64,000 nt of DNA from CAWJEL01 sp964647255 (GTDB taxonomy: Bacteria > Chloroflexota > Anaerolineae > CG2-30-64-16), in the NCBI GenBank assembly GCA_964647255.1, contig CAZYGI010000012.1:8596-72595 (forward strand). Direction: 5' to 3'. The first letter of the stretch is position 1. Each line of letters starts with the position of its first letter. The position numbers and the translations under genes are program-made. Below, piece by piece: positions 25,661 through 35,135 of this stretch. The notes beneath the pieces were generated by a model that was given only the letters and a program-made list of their open reading frames with translations, was not told the DNA's origin and searched no databases.

Positions 25661-27412
25661 TTGGCAGCACTACCTTCGCCTGCAGCGCGCAGCGAAACCG
25701 GCCAGGAACTCAGCGGCCAGCCCATCGTGATCCTGGACGCCGTTGGTCTGCGCGACCTGCTAAATGCTGGCCTCACCTGGCTGGATCGCCATCACGAGAT
25801 CGTCAATGCGCTCAACGTGTTCCCCGTTCCCGATGGGGACACCGGCACCAATATGTTGCTGACGATGAGGTCGGCGTGCGGGGAGTCAACCGATAGCGAC
25901 CTTCCCAGCGCAGGCGCGGTTGCCAAGGCTGCTGCGCACGGCGCACTGATGGGCGCGCGCGGCAACTCCGGCGTCATCCTGTCGCAGATCCTGCGCGGCA
26001 TCTCGCGCAGCATGGGCGATCACTCGGTGGTCACCGGTCCGCAGTTCGCCGCTGCGCTTGCCGAAGGCAGCCGCATCGCCTACAAAGGCGTCAACCGGCC
26101 AGTGGAAGGGACGATCCTGACAGTGGCGCGCGAGGCCGCCGCCGCCGCCGAAAGCGCCGCCACCCTGGACAGCGATCTGCGCTTCATCCTTGCCCGCACG
26201 GTCCGCGCGGCGGATGAGGCAGTAGTGAACACCCCCAATCAATTACCCGTGCTCAAACAGGCAGGCAAAGTGGACAGCGGCGGCAAAGGCTTCTTCTATA
26301 TCCTGGAAGGGATGTACCGCGCACTGACCGGCCAGAAGGCCGAAGGCGAAGGGCCGGCGCCGGCCGCCCCGGAAGCGATCGCCGCACCGAAACCCGTCAA
26401 AGGCAATCGGGAATTGCCCGCCCCGGTCTACGGCTTCGATGTACAGTTCCTTGTCGAAGGGAAGAACCTCGACGTTCCGGCCATCCGCCAGCACATCACA
26501 GCGATGGGAGACTGCCCGCTGGTGGAGGGCGACGAAACCCTGGTCAAAGTCCATGTGCACGTGCCTGACCCCGGCGTGGCGCTGACCTATGCCATCAGCC
26601 TGGGGTTTGTCACGGACGTTGTGGTCGAAAACATGGACGACATGCAGATCCCCGACATGCCGCCCGGGTTCGATCCGGTCCCGCCGCGCTTCGAGGAGGT
26701 GCCCGGCGCGGCTGCCTCGAGGGGGGCGGAGGAAATCGGCCCCGTCGAGGGCATCGGCCTGGTGGCTGTAGTTCCAGGCGCCGGACTGGCGGGCGTTTTC
26801 CGCAGCCTCGGCACCCATGTCGTCGTCTCCGGCGGACAAACGATGAATCCGAGCACGGCCGATCTGCTGGACGCGATCCGCAGGCTGCCGGTTCATGAAG
26901 TGATCCTGCTGCCAAACAACAGCAACATCCTGATGGCCGCCCAGCAAGCCCAAGCGGTGGCCGCCACCGAAGGCAAAGCGGTGCGCGTGGTGCCCAGCAA
27001 GAGCCTGCCCCAGGGCATCAGCGCGCTGCTGGCCTTGAACCCGCACAGCGGCCTGGAGCACAACGCAGCCGCAATGACCGCCGCCCTGGGGCATGTGCAA
27101 ACCGGCGAAGTCACCCGGGCGGTGCAAGACGCGCACTTCGACGGGATTCAGGTGCACGTCGGGGACTTCATCGGCCTGCTGAATGATACCCTCACGGCAA
27201 CCGGCCCGACCGCGACGGCAGTGGTGCAGCAGCTCCTTGAACAAGTCAATGCGGCCGAGTTAGAAGTGATCACGCTCTACTACGGCGAGCCGGTGAGCAC
27301 CGATGAGGCGCAAGCGCTGCGGGACGCGCTCCAGGAGCACTATCCCGACCAGGAAATCGAGGCCGTGGACGGTGGCCAGCCGTTCTATCACTATATCATT
27401 TCCGCGGAATAA
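25661..27412 (+). CDS. fakA: DAK2-domain protein, fatty acid kinase catalytic subunit FakA-like
   Basis: 583 aa from a TTG at 25661, preferred because TTGGAGG lies 9 bases upstream. The ATP-binding DhaL/DAK2 domain is at the N-terminus (ALNVFPVPDGDTGTNMLLTM with the metal-binding aspartates, GARGNSGVILSQILRG, GGKGFFYILEGM). The C-terminal region (VSGGQTMNPSTADLLDAI, LLPNNSNILMAAQQA, VRVVPSKSLPQGISALLA) is the DUF1949/FakA C-terminal part. With a FakB (DegV) subunit it phosphorylates free fatty acids for reuse in phospholipids. The degV gene is 11 nt downstream, which supports this assignment. Confidence 0.9.
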   Translation: MAALPSPAARSETGQELSGQPIVILDAVGLRDLLNAGLTWLDRHHEIVNALNVFPVPDGDTGTNMLLTMRSACGESTDSDLPSAGAVAKAAAHGALMGARGNSGVILSQILRGISRSMGDHSVVTGPQFAAALAEGSRIAYKGVNRPVEGTILTVAREAAAAAESAATLDSDLRFILARTVRAADEAVVNTPNQLPVLKQAGKVDSGGKGFFYILEGMYRALTGQKAEGEGPAPAAPEAIAAPKPVKGNRELPAPVYGFDVQFLVEGKNLDVPAIRQHITAMGDCPLVEGDETLVKVHVHVPDPGVALTYAISLGFVTDVVVENMDDMQIPDMPPGFDPVPPRFEEVPGAAASRGAEEIGPVEGIGLVAVVPGAGLAGVFRSLGTHVVVSGGQTMNPSTADLLDAIRRLPVHEVILLPNNSNILMAAQQAQAVAATEGKAVRVVPSKSLPQGISALLALNPHSGLEHNAAAMTAALGHVQTGEVTRAVQDAHFDGIQVHVGDFIGLLNDTLTATGPTATAVVQQLLEQVNAAELEVITLYYGEPVSTDEAQALRDALQEHYPDQEIEAVDGGQPFYHYIISAE

Positions 27413-27423
27413 GAGGCGACACC

Positions 27424-28272
27424 GTGCCACCCGTCAAAATAGTCACCGATAGCAGCGCACATTTGTCCGACCCGAACCTTGTGGCTGAGTTGGGCATCGA
27501 AGTCATCCCGCTCACCGTGCGCATCGGCGGGCAGACCTACCCGGAGCGGATCAACCAGTTCGACGAGACGTTCTTCAAGAAGCAGGCCCAGAACCCCAAG
27601 CTCGTATCGGTCGAACCGCCGGCCTTGGGGCAGGTGCAGGCCCTGTTCAAGCGGCTCGGCCAGATGACCGACAGCGTCGTCTGCATTCATACGTCCAGCG
27701 CCCTGCATGATGTGGCGGAAGTGGCGCGCCAGGCGGCGCTCAGCTTCATGGGACGGCAGCGCATCGTGGTCCTCGACACACTGACCGCCTCCGCCGGGGT
27801 CGGGGTCATCGTCGAGGCGGCAGCCAGAGCTGCGGCCGCCGGCGCGACGCAGGCGGAGGTCGTGAAGATTGTGCGCGGCATGATCCCGCACCTCTACGCC
27901 CTCTTCCTCTCGGACAGCCTCGAATATCTGGAAGCCTGGGGCCGGCTGGGGCCGGCGCAGACGATGCTCGGCACCATGCTGAACCTCAAACCGATCACGA
28001 TGATGGAAGATGGCGACTTGATCCCTATCGAAAAAGTGCGCACCTATAACCGCGCCGTGGACAAGTTGCACGATTTCACAGTCGAATTTCCGCACATTGA
28101 GCAACTCTACCTGGTGCACAACGGCTTCGAGACCGAGGCCGCGCAGTTGCTTGAACAACTTGAGCTCGCCTTTCCCAACCATGACTTCCCGGTCATCGGC
28201 TACCCGCCTTCGTTGGCCGTCCATATCGGCCCCCGCGGCCTGGGCGTGATCGTCTATGAAGGGACGGATTAG
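27424..28272 (+). CDS. DegV family fatty-acid-binding protein (FakB-like)
   Basis: 282 aa, GTG start with GAGGCG upstream. DegV domain from the first residues (VKIVTDSSAHLSDPNL, ...IGGQTYPERIN, SVEPPALGQVQALF, TSSALHDVAEVAR, VLDTLTASAGVGVIV, YLEAWGRLGPAQTMLGTMLNLKPI). DegV/FakB proteins bind a fatty acid and present it to FakA for phosphorylation. Directly after fakA and 14 nt before recG, so probably co-transcribed. Confidence 0.92.
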   Translation: MPPVKIVTDSSAHLSDPNLVAELGIEVIPLTVRIGGQTYPERINQFDETFFKKQAQNPKLVSVEPPALGQVQALFKRLGQMTDSVVCIHTSSALHDVAEVARQAALSFMGRQRIVVLDTLTASAGVGVIVEAAARAAAAGATQAEVVKIVRGMIPHLYALFLSDSLEYLEAWGRLGPAQTMLGTMLNLKPITMMEDGDLIPIEKVRTYNRAVDKLHDFTVEFPHIEQLYLVHNGFETEAAQLLEQLELAFPNHDFPVIGYPPSLAVHIGPRGLGVIVYEGTD

Positions 28273-28286
28273 CCGCATAACACCTT

Positions 28287-31037
28287 ATGTCAGATAACGC
28301 CATCTCCCGCCTCCTGAAGGTCCTGGCCCTGGAAAAGAAACAGGGCTGTCGCAATAAAGCCGTGATCGGCGGCCTGGACAAGTTCGTCAGCCGCTGGGAA
28401 CCCGCCGCGCGCGCTGAGACCAACAGCCCCGCGGCGATCAATGAAATCGTTGCGCTGCTCCTGGGCTATCCGACCCTCGAAGACACCACCGCTCGCGCTC
28501 GCATCCTGGATCTGGTGATCCGGCGCGCGTTGGAACTGTCCGGGGAAAACGCCGCGCCGTCTTCGGCACCGGTTGTCCCGGAAAACCCGGTGCCGACGCC
28601 CGGCGCTGACGAACGGCTGCGCGAACGGGAGCCGCTCGCGCCGGTCGTAAGCAAGCCAATGGGTGCCGCGCTGGCGGACATCGCTGTACCGCCGCCCCTG
28701 CATCCGCACGTGACGAAGCCCAGCGCTCCGTCCGAAATCCGGCCCGCGGCACCGCTCCCCGCGTCGATCGAGCCGCGCGCGACCGCCGCCCCAGCGCCCA
28801 CGCCGGTCCCCGCCGAAACGCGGCCCTCAACCCCGCCCGCGCCCAAGCCAACCGCCGAGCCGCGCATGGCGCCGCCCGCCGATCAGCGGTCGGTCCCCGC
28901 TGAGCGACAACTACCGGAACGCGAGCCGGGCCGTGCAGCCATCGCCCCAGCGCCGCGGCCCACGGCGCCCGGCTTCGGCCTGGAAGCGCCCGTCATTCGT
29001 CTGCCCGGCGTCGGACCAAGCTATGCGCAGAAGCTGGGCAAACTCGGTGTCCACACCGTGCGCGACCTGCTGTACCTGCTCCCGCATCGCTACGACGACT
29101 TCACACAGCTGCGCACGATTGACAAACTCAAATGGGGCGAAGAAGTGACGGTCATCGGCACGGTGTGGAGCCTCAAGACGCGCATCATCGGCGATGATCG
29201 CCAGATGGTGACCGCTGTCGTCGGGGACGGCACGGGCGAGATGCAGATGACCTGGTTTAATCCTTATGTCGAGCGTCGTCTACGCACGGGCTACGCCTAC
29301 GCCTTCAGCGGCAAAGTTGACGCCTTCCGCAACTACCTCGTCATCCGCAACCCGGAATTCGAGCCGTTGGATCGCAACCAACTCAGCACCGGCCGCCTGG
29401 CGCCCGTGTACCCGCTGACCGAGGGGCTCACCATCCAGTGGCTGCGTGGGACGATCAAGCATGCGGTGGACGCGTTCGCCGACCAGGCGCCGGATTTCCT
29501 GCCGGAAGCGATCCGGAACGACGCCGGGCTGCTGCCGTTGAGCCGGGCGCTGACTCAAATTCACTTCCCGGACAGCCACGAGGCGTTGGCCGCGGCCCAT
29601 CGCCGCCTGAGCTTCGATGAGCTCTTTGTGCTGCAATTGGGCGTGTTGGCCTCCCGGCAGCAATTCCGCAGCGCGGCAGCCAGGCCGCTGCAGACCGACC
29701 CGGACACCCTGGCGCCGTTCCTGGCAGTCTTGCCGTTCGCCATGACCGCGGCGCAACGCCGCGCCCTGGAGGGCATCACTGCCGATCTGCGCGACAGCCA
29801 CCCGATGAGCCGCATGCTCCAGGGCGATGTCGGTTCCGGCAAGACCGCGGTGGCCGCGGCCGCGTTGTGGGCCGCGGTCGCAAACGGCACACAGGGCGCG
29901 ATCATGGCGCCGACCGAAATCCTGGCGGAACAACACGCGCGGGCTTTTGGCCGGATGTTCGAGGGGCTGACGCATCCGCTGTTGAATCGGCCGGTGCGCG
30001 TGGCCCTGCTGACAGGCAGCCAACGCACCGGGGAGCGGGCCGAGGCGCTGGCTGCGCTGGCGGCAGGCGAGGCCGATATCGCGATCGGCACCCATGCACT
30101 GATCCAGGAGAGCGTCGCTTTCCGCGAGCTGACCGTCGCGGTGGTGGACGAACAGCACCGCTTCGGCGTCGAGCAGCGCGCGGCGCTGCGCCAAAAGGGC
30201 CTCCAGCCGCACATGCTGGTGATGAGCGCCACACCGATCCCGCGCTCGCTTGCACTGACGATCTACGGCGATCTCGACATCTCGGTGATTGATGAAATGC
30301 CCGCCGGTCGCACGCCGATCAAGACCAAATGGCTCGCCTCGAGCCAGCGCGAGCGCGCCTACGATTTCATCCGGCGGCAGGTGGCCGAGGGACGCCAGGC
30401 GTTCATCATCTACCCGCTGGTGGAAGAGTCCACCGCCAGCGATGCCAAAGCCGCCGTTGAGGAGCACGCCCGGCTTTCGGCCGGGGTCTTCCCGCAGCTG
30501 CGCGTCGGTCTCTTGCATGGCCGGATGCGCGGCGACGAAAAAGAACGTACGATGCGCGCGTTCGGTGCGCATGATCTGGACATCCTGGTCGCCACCTCGG
30601 TGGTGGAAGTTGGCATTGATGTGCCAAATGCCACCGTGATCGTCATCGAAGGCGCAGAACGCTTCGGGCTGGCGCAGCTGCACCAGTTCCGCGGCCGCGT
30701 CGGCCGGGGGGCGTTCCCCTCCTACTGCATCCTGATCTCGGACGCCGCCGAAGGTGAGAGCGTCAAACGGCTGCAGGCGCTCGAAGGAAGCGCCGACGGC
30801 TTCGCGCTGGCGCAGATTGATCTCGAGCTGCGCGGCCCCGGCGACTTCTTCGGCACGCGCCAGAGCGGGCTGCCGCCCCTCCAGGCTGCTACGTTGGGCG
30901 ACCTGCGAACGCTTGAAGAGGCCCGGGCCGCGGCGCAACGGCTGTTCGCGGCCGATCCGACGCTGAGCCAACCCGAGCACCAAGCCCTGGCCGCGCACGT
31001 GGCAGCCTTCTGGCAAGGCGCCGGCGACGTCAGTTGA
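28287..31037 (+). CDS. recG: ATP-dependent DNA helicase RecG with an N-terminal extension
   Basis: 916 aa against ~680-780 for most RecG. Residues 1-~95 form a helical domain (ISRLLKVLALEKKQGCRNKAVIGGLDKFV, INEIVALLLGYPTL) and ~95-230 a Pro/Ala-rich linker. The canonical protein starts at APVIRLPGVGPSYAQKLGKLGV with the OB-type wedge domain. The helicase core has Walker A GDVGSGKT at 513-520, DEQH at 621-624 (in place of the usual DExx), SATPIPRSL and the QLHQFRGRVGRG motif. It remodels stalled replication forks and recombination junctions. Second gene after the fak pair; coaD follows 19 nt later. Confidence 0.95.
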   Translation: MSDNAISRLLKVLALEKKQGCRNKAVIGGLDKFVSRWEPAARAETNSPAAINEIVALLLGYPTLEDTTARARILDLVIRRALELSGENAAPSSAPVVPENPVPTPGADERLREREPLAPVVSKPMGAALADIAVPPPLHPHVTKPSAPSEIRPAAPLPASIEPRATAAPAPTPVPAETRPSTPPAPKPTAEPRMAPPADQRSVPAERQLPEREPGRAAIAPAPRPTAPGFGLEAPVIRLPGVGPSYAQKLGKLGVHTVRDLLYLLPHRYDDFTQLRTIDKLKWGEEVTVIGTVWSLKTRIIGDDRQMVTAVVGDGTGEMQMTWFNPYVERRLRTGYAYAFSGKVDAFRNYLVIRNPEFEPLDRNQLSTGRLAPVYPLTEGLTIQWLRGTIKHAVDAFADQAPDFLPEAIRNDAGLLPLSRALTQIHFPDSHEALAAAHRRLSFDELFVLQLGVLASRQQFRSAAARPLQTDPDTLAPFLAVLPFAMTAAQRRALEGITADLRDSHPMSRMLQGDVGSGKTAVAAAALWAAVANGTQGAIMAPTEILAEQHARAFGRMFEGLTHPLLNRPVRVALLTGSQRTGERAEALAALAAGEADIAIGTHALIQESVAFRELTVAVVDEQHRFGVEQRAALRQKGLQPHMLVMSATPIPRSLALTIYGDLDISVIDEMPAGRTPIKTKWLASSQRERAYDFIRRQVAEGRQAFIIYPLVEESTASDAKAAVEEHARLSAGVFPQLRVGLLHGRMRGDEKERTMRAFGAHDLDILVATSVVEVGIDVPNATVIVIEGAERFGLAQLHQFRGRVGRGAFPSYCILISDAAEGESVKRLQALEGSADGFALAQIDLELRGPGDFFGTRQSGLPPLQAATLGDLRTLEEARAAAQRLFAADPTLSQPEHQALAAHVAAFWQGAGDVS

Positions 31038-31056
31038 TCCAAACACAGGAACAACC

Positions 31057-31584
31057 ATGATCCGAGCCCTTTACCCGGGAACATTCGACCCAATCCACAA
31101 CGGCCATGTGGACATCGCTGCCCGCGCGGCCAACCTGTTCGATGAATTGGTCATCGGCGTGTACGATAGCCCGCCGAAAAACATCACCTTCGACACACCG
31201 CAGCGCCTGGCTCTGGTGCGCGACGCCTTGCACCACTTGACCAATGTACGCGTGACGCCGTACACCGGGCTGACCGTCTCTTATGCCCACGAAATCGGCG
31301 CCTCGGTCATCGTGCGCGGGCTGCGCGCCATCTCGGACTTCGAGTTTGAATTCCAAATGTCGCTGACCAACAAAAAACTGGCGCCGGACATCGAGCTGGT
31401 GTGTTTCATGACCAGCCTTGAGTACGCCTACCTGAGCTCCTCGATCCTGAAGGAAGTCGCCATGCTCGGCGGAGATATCGCCGGCCTGGCCTCTGTGAGT
31501 GTCCAGACCGCGCTGCACACCCGCTTCGCCGGGCTAAACCGGGAAGCCCTGCGCACCGTGCCGCTGCGGACCTCGCGCGATTGA
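31057..31584 (+). CDS. coaD: Phosphopantetheine adenylyltransferase
   Basis: 175 aa. Nucleotidyltransferase motif YPGTFDPIHNGH at 6-17, the RGLRAISDFEFEFQMSLTNKKL segment and SSSILKEVA near the C-terminus are diagnostic. Catalyses the fourth step of coenzyme A synthesis (4'-phosphopantetheine to dephospho-CoA). The recG-coaD pairing is common in bacteria. Confidence 0.96.
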   Translation: MIRALYPGTFDPIHNGHVDIAARAANLFDELVIGVYDSPPKNITFDTPQRLALVRDALHHLTNVRVTPYTGLTVSYAHEIGASVIVRGLRAISDFEFEFQMSLTNKKLAPDIELVCFMTSLEYAYLSSSILKEVAMLGGDIAGLASVSVQTALHTRFAGLNREALRTVPLRTSRD

Positions 31585-31634
31585 GCGAGCTTGGGATCGG
31601 CATTTCGTGATCATTAAAGGAGTACGCCGCCGTT

Positions 31635-32111
31635 ATGCAATCTCTGATTGATGAACTTGAGAACCTGATTAATACTGCCATGCGGATGCCGGTCGGCGGC
31701 AAATTGCTCATGGACGAGGCTGGCCTCCGGCGTCTGATTGCGGAGATGCGCGCCACCGCGCCCGATGAGCTCAAAGTCGGCCAGCGGATCGCGAGCGAGC
31801 GCGAGCGCATCCTGGCCGATGCCCGGGCCCAGGCGCGGCGCATCGTCGAAGAATCGCAGGCGCAGCTTAACGCCCGACTGGATGAGCAAGGCATCGTGCA
31901 AGCCGCCCGGCAGCGGGCGCGCGAAATCCAGGCGGACGCTGAACGCTCGGCGGCAGCCCTGCGCACAGACGCCGAACAATACGTCCTCAACCATTTTGCC
32001 AGCCTGGAAAGCCGGTTGATCCGCCTGCTGCGCGAGGTGCAGGCCGGCCAGCGCGCCCTCACTCAGCCGCCGGCCGAGGGCGAGGGGGGGCAGCGGCCGG
32101 GCGCAGCCTGA
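31635..32111 (+). CDS. Coiled-coil protein between coaD and yceD
   Basis: 158 aa, AAAGGAG upstream. Almost entirely helical with heptads from ~45 to 140 (ERERILADARAQARRIVEESQAQLN, ARQRAREIQADAERSAAALR, LESRLIRLLREVQAGQ), resembling the peripheral stalk of F-type ATPase or DivIVA-like scaffolds but with no membrane segment. The N-terminal MQSLIDELENLINTAMRMPVGGKLLMDE is a motif seen in Chloroflexota proteins at this locus. Role unknown; could be a division or envelope scaffold. Confidence 0.75.
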   Translation: MQSLIDELENLINTAMRMPVGGKLLMDEAGLRRLIAEMRATAPDELKVGQRIASERERILADARAQARRIVEESQAQLNARLDEQGIVQAARQRAREIQADAERSAAALRTDAEQYVLNHFASLESRLIRLLREVQAGQRALTQPPAEGEGGQRPGAA

Positions 32112-32131
32112 AGGGCCGCCAGGCCTCATTT

Positions 32132-32160
32132 TTGACAGGCCGTCTCCTCTCGCCTATAAT
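32132..32160 (+). promoter_or_regulatory. Perfect consensus sigma70 promoter of the yceD-rpmF-fab operon
   Basis: TTGACA (32132-32137), 17-bp spacer, TATAAT (32155-32160). Predicted start near 32167, about 47 nt before the yceD start codon. Confidence 0.9.
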
Positions 32161-32213
32161 AGCCGTCTGGCGCTGAGAGCGCCGTTTTTGCGCGTGGTTA
32201 GGACGGGTTCGCT

Positions 32214-32768
32214 GTGGTAGATAGTCTCAGATTCAATGTCGCTCAACTGCTCCGGGATCCGGTGGGGGCATCGCGCCGCGCCGAGGTCGAGCTCCGGTTG
32301 GGCGAGCTCGCGCCGAAAGAGCTGGGCGAGACCCCAGGCCTGGCCGATGCAACGCTGCGGGGCGCCGTTCGGCTGATGCACACCAACGCCGGAGTCCTGA
32401 CCACCGGGAACTTCCGCACTGAGATCGTCGAGACCTGTGCGCGCTGCCTGGAGCCGGTCACCGTCCCGTTGGAGACCGATGTGGAAGAGGTTTTTGCCCC
32501 GACGGTGGACATCCTCACGGGCAAGAGCATCACGCCTGACGAAGAAGATCAGGCGTTGTGGATTGACGAGCACCATGTCTTGGACCTGAGCGAAGTGCTG
32601 CGCCAGGATGTGCTGATCGCCATACCGATTACGACCTTGTGTCGCGAGGACTGTCGCGGGCTTTGTCCGCGCTGCGGACAGAACCTCAACGCGGGAACGT
32701 GCACGTGTGAACCGGAGCCCGATCCACGTTGGGGACCGCTGCTGAATCTGCTGGAACAAGCCAACTAG
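32214..32768 (+). CDS. YceD/DUF177 family protein
   Basis: 184 aa, GTG start. The motifs CARCLEPVTVPLETDVEEVF, LDLSEVLRQDVLIAIP and a C-terminal zinc ribbon-like CREDCRGLCPRCGQNLNAG are those of YceD, which is almost always upstream of rpmF. YceD is needed for 23S rRNA accumulation in bacteria and plastids. Here rpmF follows 30 nt later, then fabD and fabG. Confidence 0.9.
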   Translation: MVDSLRFNVAQLLRDPVGASRRAEVELRLGELAPKELGETPGLADATLRGAVRLMHTNAGVLTTGNFRTEIVETCARCLEPVTVPLETDVEEVFAPTVDILTGKSITPDEEDQALWIDEHHVLDLSEVLRQDVLIAIPITTLCREDCRGLCPRCGQNLNAGTCTCEPEPDPRWGPLLNLLEQAN

Positions 32769-32798
32769 TATCTTATCAGTTATAAGGAGTTTTCGACC

Positions 32799-32996
32799 GT
32801 GCCACCTCAGCCAAAACGCAAACTTTCTAAGGGCCGCCGCGACCGCCGCCGCGCCCATGACGCACTCGCACCGCTCAACCTGGTGCGCTGCTCCAAGTGC
32901 GGCAGCATGCATCTTCCGCACCACGTGTGCCCCGATTGCGGCACCTATAACGGCGACACCGTCATCGAGATGGAAACCGAAAAGAAAAAAGAGTAA
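32799..32996 (+). CDS. rpmF: 50S ribosomal protein L32
   Basis: 65 aa, GTG start with TAAGGAG upstream. Begins PPQPKRKLSKGRRDRRRAHDAL and carries two CxxC pairs (CSKC, CPDC), the zinc-binding version. Located between yceD and fabD as in many bacteria, linking ribosome and lipid synthesis. Confidence 0.96.
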   Translation: MPPQPKRKLSKGRRDRRRAHDALAPLNLVRCSKCGSMHLPHHVCPDCGTYNGDTVIEMETEKKKE

Positions 32997-33066
32997 GCGC
33001 CGACTCGACAAGAACTGAGGGGGGACCGGGGGCTGCCCGACGTCCCCTCTCTTGTCTATAGGAGCC

Positions 33067-33993
33067 ATGATGACCGCCACCACTGCCTACGTCTTTCCCG
33101 GCCAGGGCTCGCAGGCTGTTGGCATGGGCCAGGCCTTGGCCGAGCACTCTCCGGCCGCCCACGAGACCTTCGCCGAGGCTGACCAGATCCTCGGTTTCCC
33201 GCTGTCCACACTCTGCTTCGCCGGGCCGGCGGAGATGTTGACGGACACCATCAACGCCCAGCCAGCGATCCTCACCACTAGCATCGCTGCCTGGCGCGCG
33301 CTGCGCGCCGCCCGCCCCGAACTGCCAGCGCCATGCTGCGTCGCGGGGCACAGCCTGGGCGAATACAGCGCATTGGTCGTTGCGGGCGCGCTCGCCTTCG
33401 GGGACGCCGTTCGCCTGACCCGCGTGCGCGGCCGGCTCATGGCACAGGCGGGTGCGTTGCATCCGGGTTCGATGGCCGCGGTGCTCAAGCTGGACGATCA
33501 CGTCGTCGCCGAGCTCTGCGCGTTGGCCGCCGCAGATTCAGGCGAAAATGTCCAGGTCGCCAACTACAACTCCCCCGGCCAGGTGGTGATCTCAGGCGGG
33601 CCGGGAGGGGTCGCTGCGGCGACGACGCGGGCTAAAGCCGCGGGCGGCCGCGTCATGCCCCTGGCCGTCAGCGTGGCTGCACACTCGACCCTCATGGCTT
33701 CGGCTGCCGAACAGTTCGCCGAACACGTTGCGACGATCCCGATCCACGAGCCGGTCACGCCCCTCATCGGCAATGTCACTGCGACGCCGCTGACCTCCAC
33801 GTCCGCCATCCGGGCGGAGCTGGTCGCGCAGTTGACCGCGCCGGTGCAATGGACCGCCTCGATCCGGGCCATGATCACGGCGGGCGCGACCCGCTTCGTC
33901 GAGCTGGGGCCGGGCGCCGTGCTGACCGGGCTGATCAAGCGGATTGACGCCGGCGTCGAGACGGCCAACATCGGGCAACCGGAGGACATCTGA
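33067..33993 (+). CDS. fabD: Malonyl-CoA:acyl carrier protein transacylase
   Basis: 308 aa from the ATG at 33067 (a second ATG follows at once at 33070); TAGGAG precedes. Signature motifs: YVFPGQGSQAVGMG, nucleophile S96 in GHSLGEYSAL, catalytic H206 in VAAHSTLM, and NYNSPGQVVISG. Loads malonyl groups onto ACP for fatty acid elongation. The stop overlaps the fabG ATG by one base (TGATG), indicating translational coupling. No fabF, fabH or acpP in the window. Confidence 0.95.
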   Translation: MMTATTAYVFPGQGSQAVGMGQALAEHSPAAHETFAEADQILGFPLSTLCFAGPAEMLTDTINAQPAILTTSIAAWRALRAARPELPAPCCVAGHSLGEYSALVVAGALAFGDAVRLTRVRGRLMAQAGALHPGSMAAVLKLDDHVVAELCALAAADSGENVQVANYNSPGQVVISGGPGGVAAATTRAKAAGGRVMPLAVSVAAHSTLMASAAEQFAEHVATIPIHEPVTPLIGNVTATPLTSTSAIRAELVAQLTAPVQWTASIRAMITAGATRFVELGPGAVLTGLIKRIDAGVETANIGQPEDI

Positions 33994-34736
33994 TGCTGCA
34001 AGACAAAGTCGCCGTCGTCACCGGCGCATCGCGGGGCATCGGCGCCGCAATCGCGCTTGAGCTGGCCGCGCAGGGCGCGACGGTGATCGTCAACCATCGC
34101 GACTCTGCGGCACAGGCCGATGCGGTGATCGCTCAAATCGGCGCAGCCGGCGGACGGGCGGTGGCCCTCCAGGCCGACGTTGCCCTCCTCGCCGATGCGC
34201 AGCGCCTGATCAAGGAGACCATGGATTGCTTCGGGCGGGTGGACATCCTGGTCAACAATGCCGGCACCACGCGCGACATGCTGCTGCTGATGATGAGCGA
34301 AAGCGACTGGGACGCCGTGATCAACACCAATCTCAAGAGCGCGTTCAACTGCAGCAAGGCCGCGCTCCGCCCCATGATGAAGCAGCGCGGGGGCCGGATC
34401 ATCAACATCAGCTCCGTGTCCGGGCTGGCGGGGCAGGCGGGCCAGACGAACTACTCCGCCTCAAAGGCCGGGCTGCTCGGCTTCACCAAAGCGCTGGCGA
34501 AAGAGGTCGGCTCGCGCGGGATCACCGTCAATGCGGTCGCGCCCGGCTTCGTGCCCACCGCCCTGACCGCAGTATTGACAGATGCGCAAAAACAGGCGAT
34601 GATTTCGCTCACACCGCTGGGCCGTTTTGCTCAGCCGGAGGAGATCGCCTATGCGGTGGCATTTCTCGCCAGCGATCGCGCCGGCTTCATCACCGGCCAG
34701 GTGCTCAGCGTGGATGGCGGGCTGGTCATGCAATAA
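33993..34736 (+). CDS. fabG: 3-oxoacyl-[acyl-carrier-protein] reductase
   Basis: 247 aa. Short-chain dehydrogenase with cofactor loop GASRGIG at 11-17, NNAG at 88-91, and catalytic S141, Y154, K158 (NYSASKAG); the C-terminal SVDGGLVM is the FabG family ending. Reduces 3-ketoacyl-ACP with NADPH in fatty acid synthesis. Translationally coupled to fabD. Confidence 0.95.
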   Translation: MLQDKVAVVTGASRGIGAAIALELAAQGATVIVNHRDSAAQADAVIAQIGAAGGRAVALQADVALLADAQRLIKETMDCFGRVDILVNNAGTTRDMLLLMMSESDWDAVINTNLKSAFNCSKAALRPMMKQRGGRIINISSVSGLAGQAGQTNYSASKAGLLGFTKALAKEVGSRGITVNAVAPGFVPTALTAVLTDAQKQAMISLTPLGRFAQPEEIAYAVAFLASDRAGFITGQVLSVDGGLVMQ

Positions 34737-34793
34737 GCCCAGCCGGCTGCGCGGCGGCATAGACAGGCGCGGGTAACGGGAGTGAGGGTAACT

Positions 34794-35135
34794 ATGGATG
34801 AAGTTCAAGGCAAAGTAACGATTGCGCCCGGCGTATTGACCATGATTGTGCGGCAGACGGTGCTCGACGAGAGCGGCGTAAGCCATCTCGCGGCGCTGCC
34901 GGCCAAGATGCGCGGCCGCGGCGCGGTTGAAGAGGGCATCTTCATCGTCGCCTCCGACGAAGGGGTGAAGGCTGAAGTGCACATCGTCGCCGATTCGCAG
35001 GCCAACATGCTCAAGCTCGGCGCCGCATTGCAGGCCAACATCGCCCGTGCGATCGAAGAAATGGTCGGGCTCCCCGTCATCGCGATTGACGTCTTTATTG
35101 ATGAGGTGGCGGCCCTAACGGCCAAGCCGGCATGA
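34794..35135 (+). CDS. Asp23/Gls24 family protein (second copy)
   Basis: 113 aa from the ATG at 34794; an in-frame GTG at 34782 is less likely. Asp23 domain (GKVTIAPGVLTMIVRQTVLDESGVSHLAALP, EGVKAEVHIVADSQANMLKLGAALQANIARAIEEMVGLPVIAIDVFIDEV). Overlaps nusB by ATGA. This copy sits in the gls24-nusB arrangement widespread in Gram-positive bacteria, whereas the first copy is next to fakA. Confidence 0.85.
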   Translation: MDEVQGKVTIAPGVLTMIVRQTVLDESGVSHLAALPAKMRGRGAVEEGIFIVASDEGVKAEVHIVADSQANMLKLGAALQANIARAIEEMVGLPVIAIDVFIDEVAALTAKPA

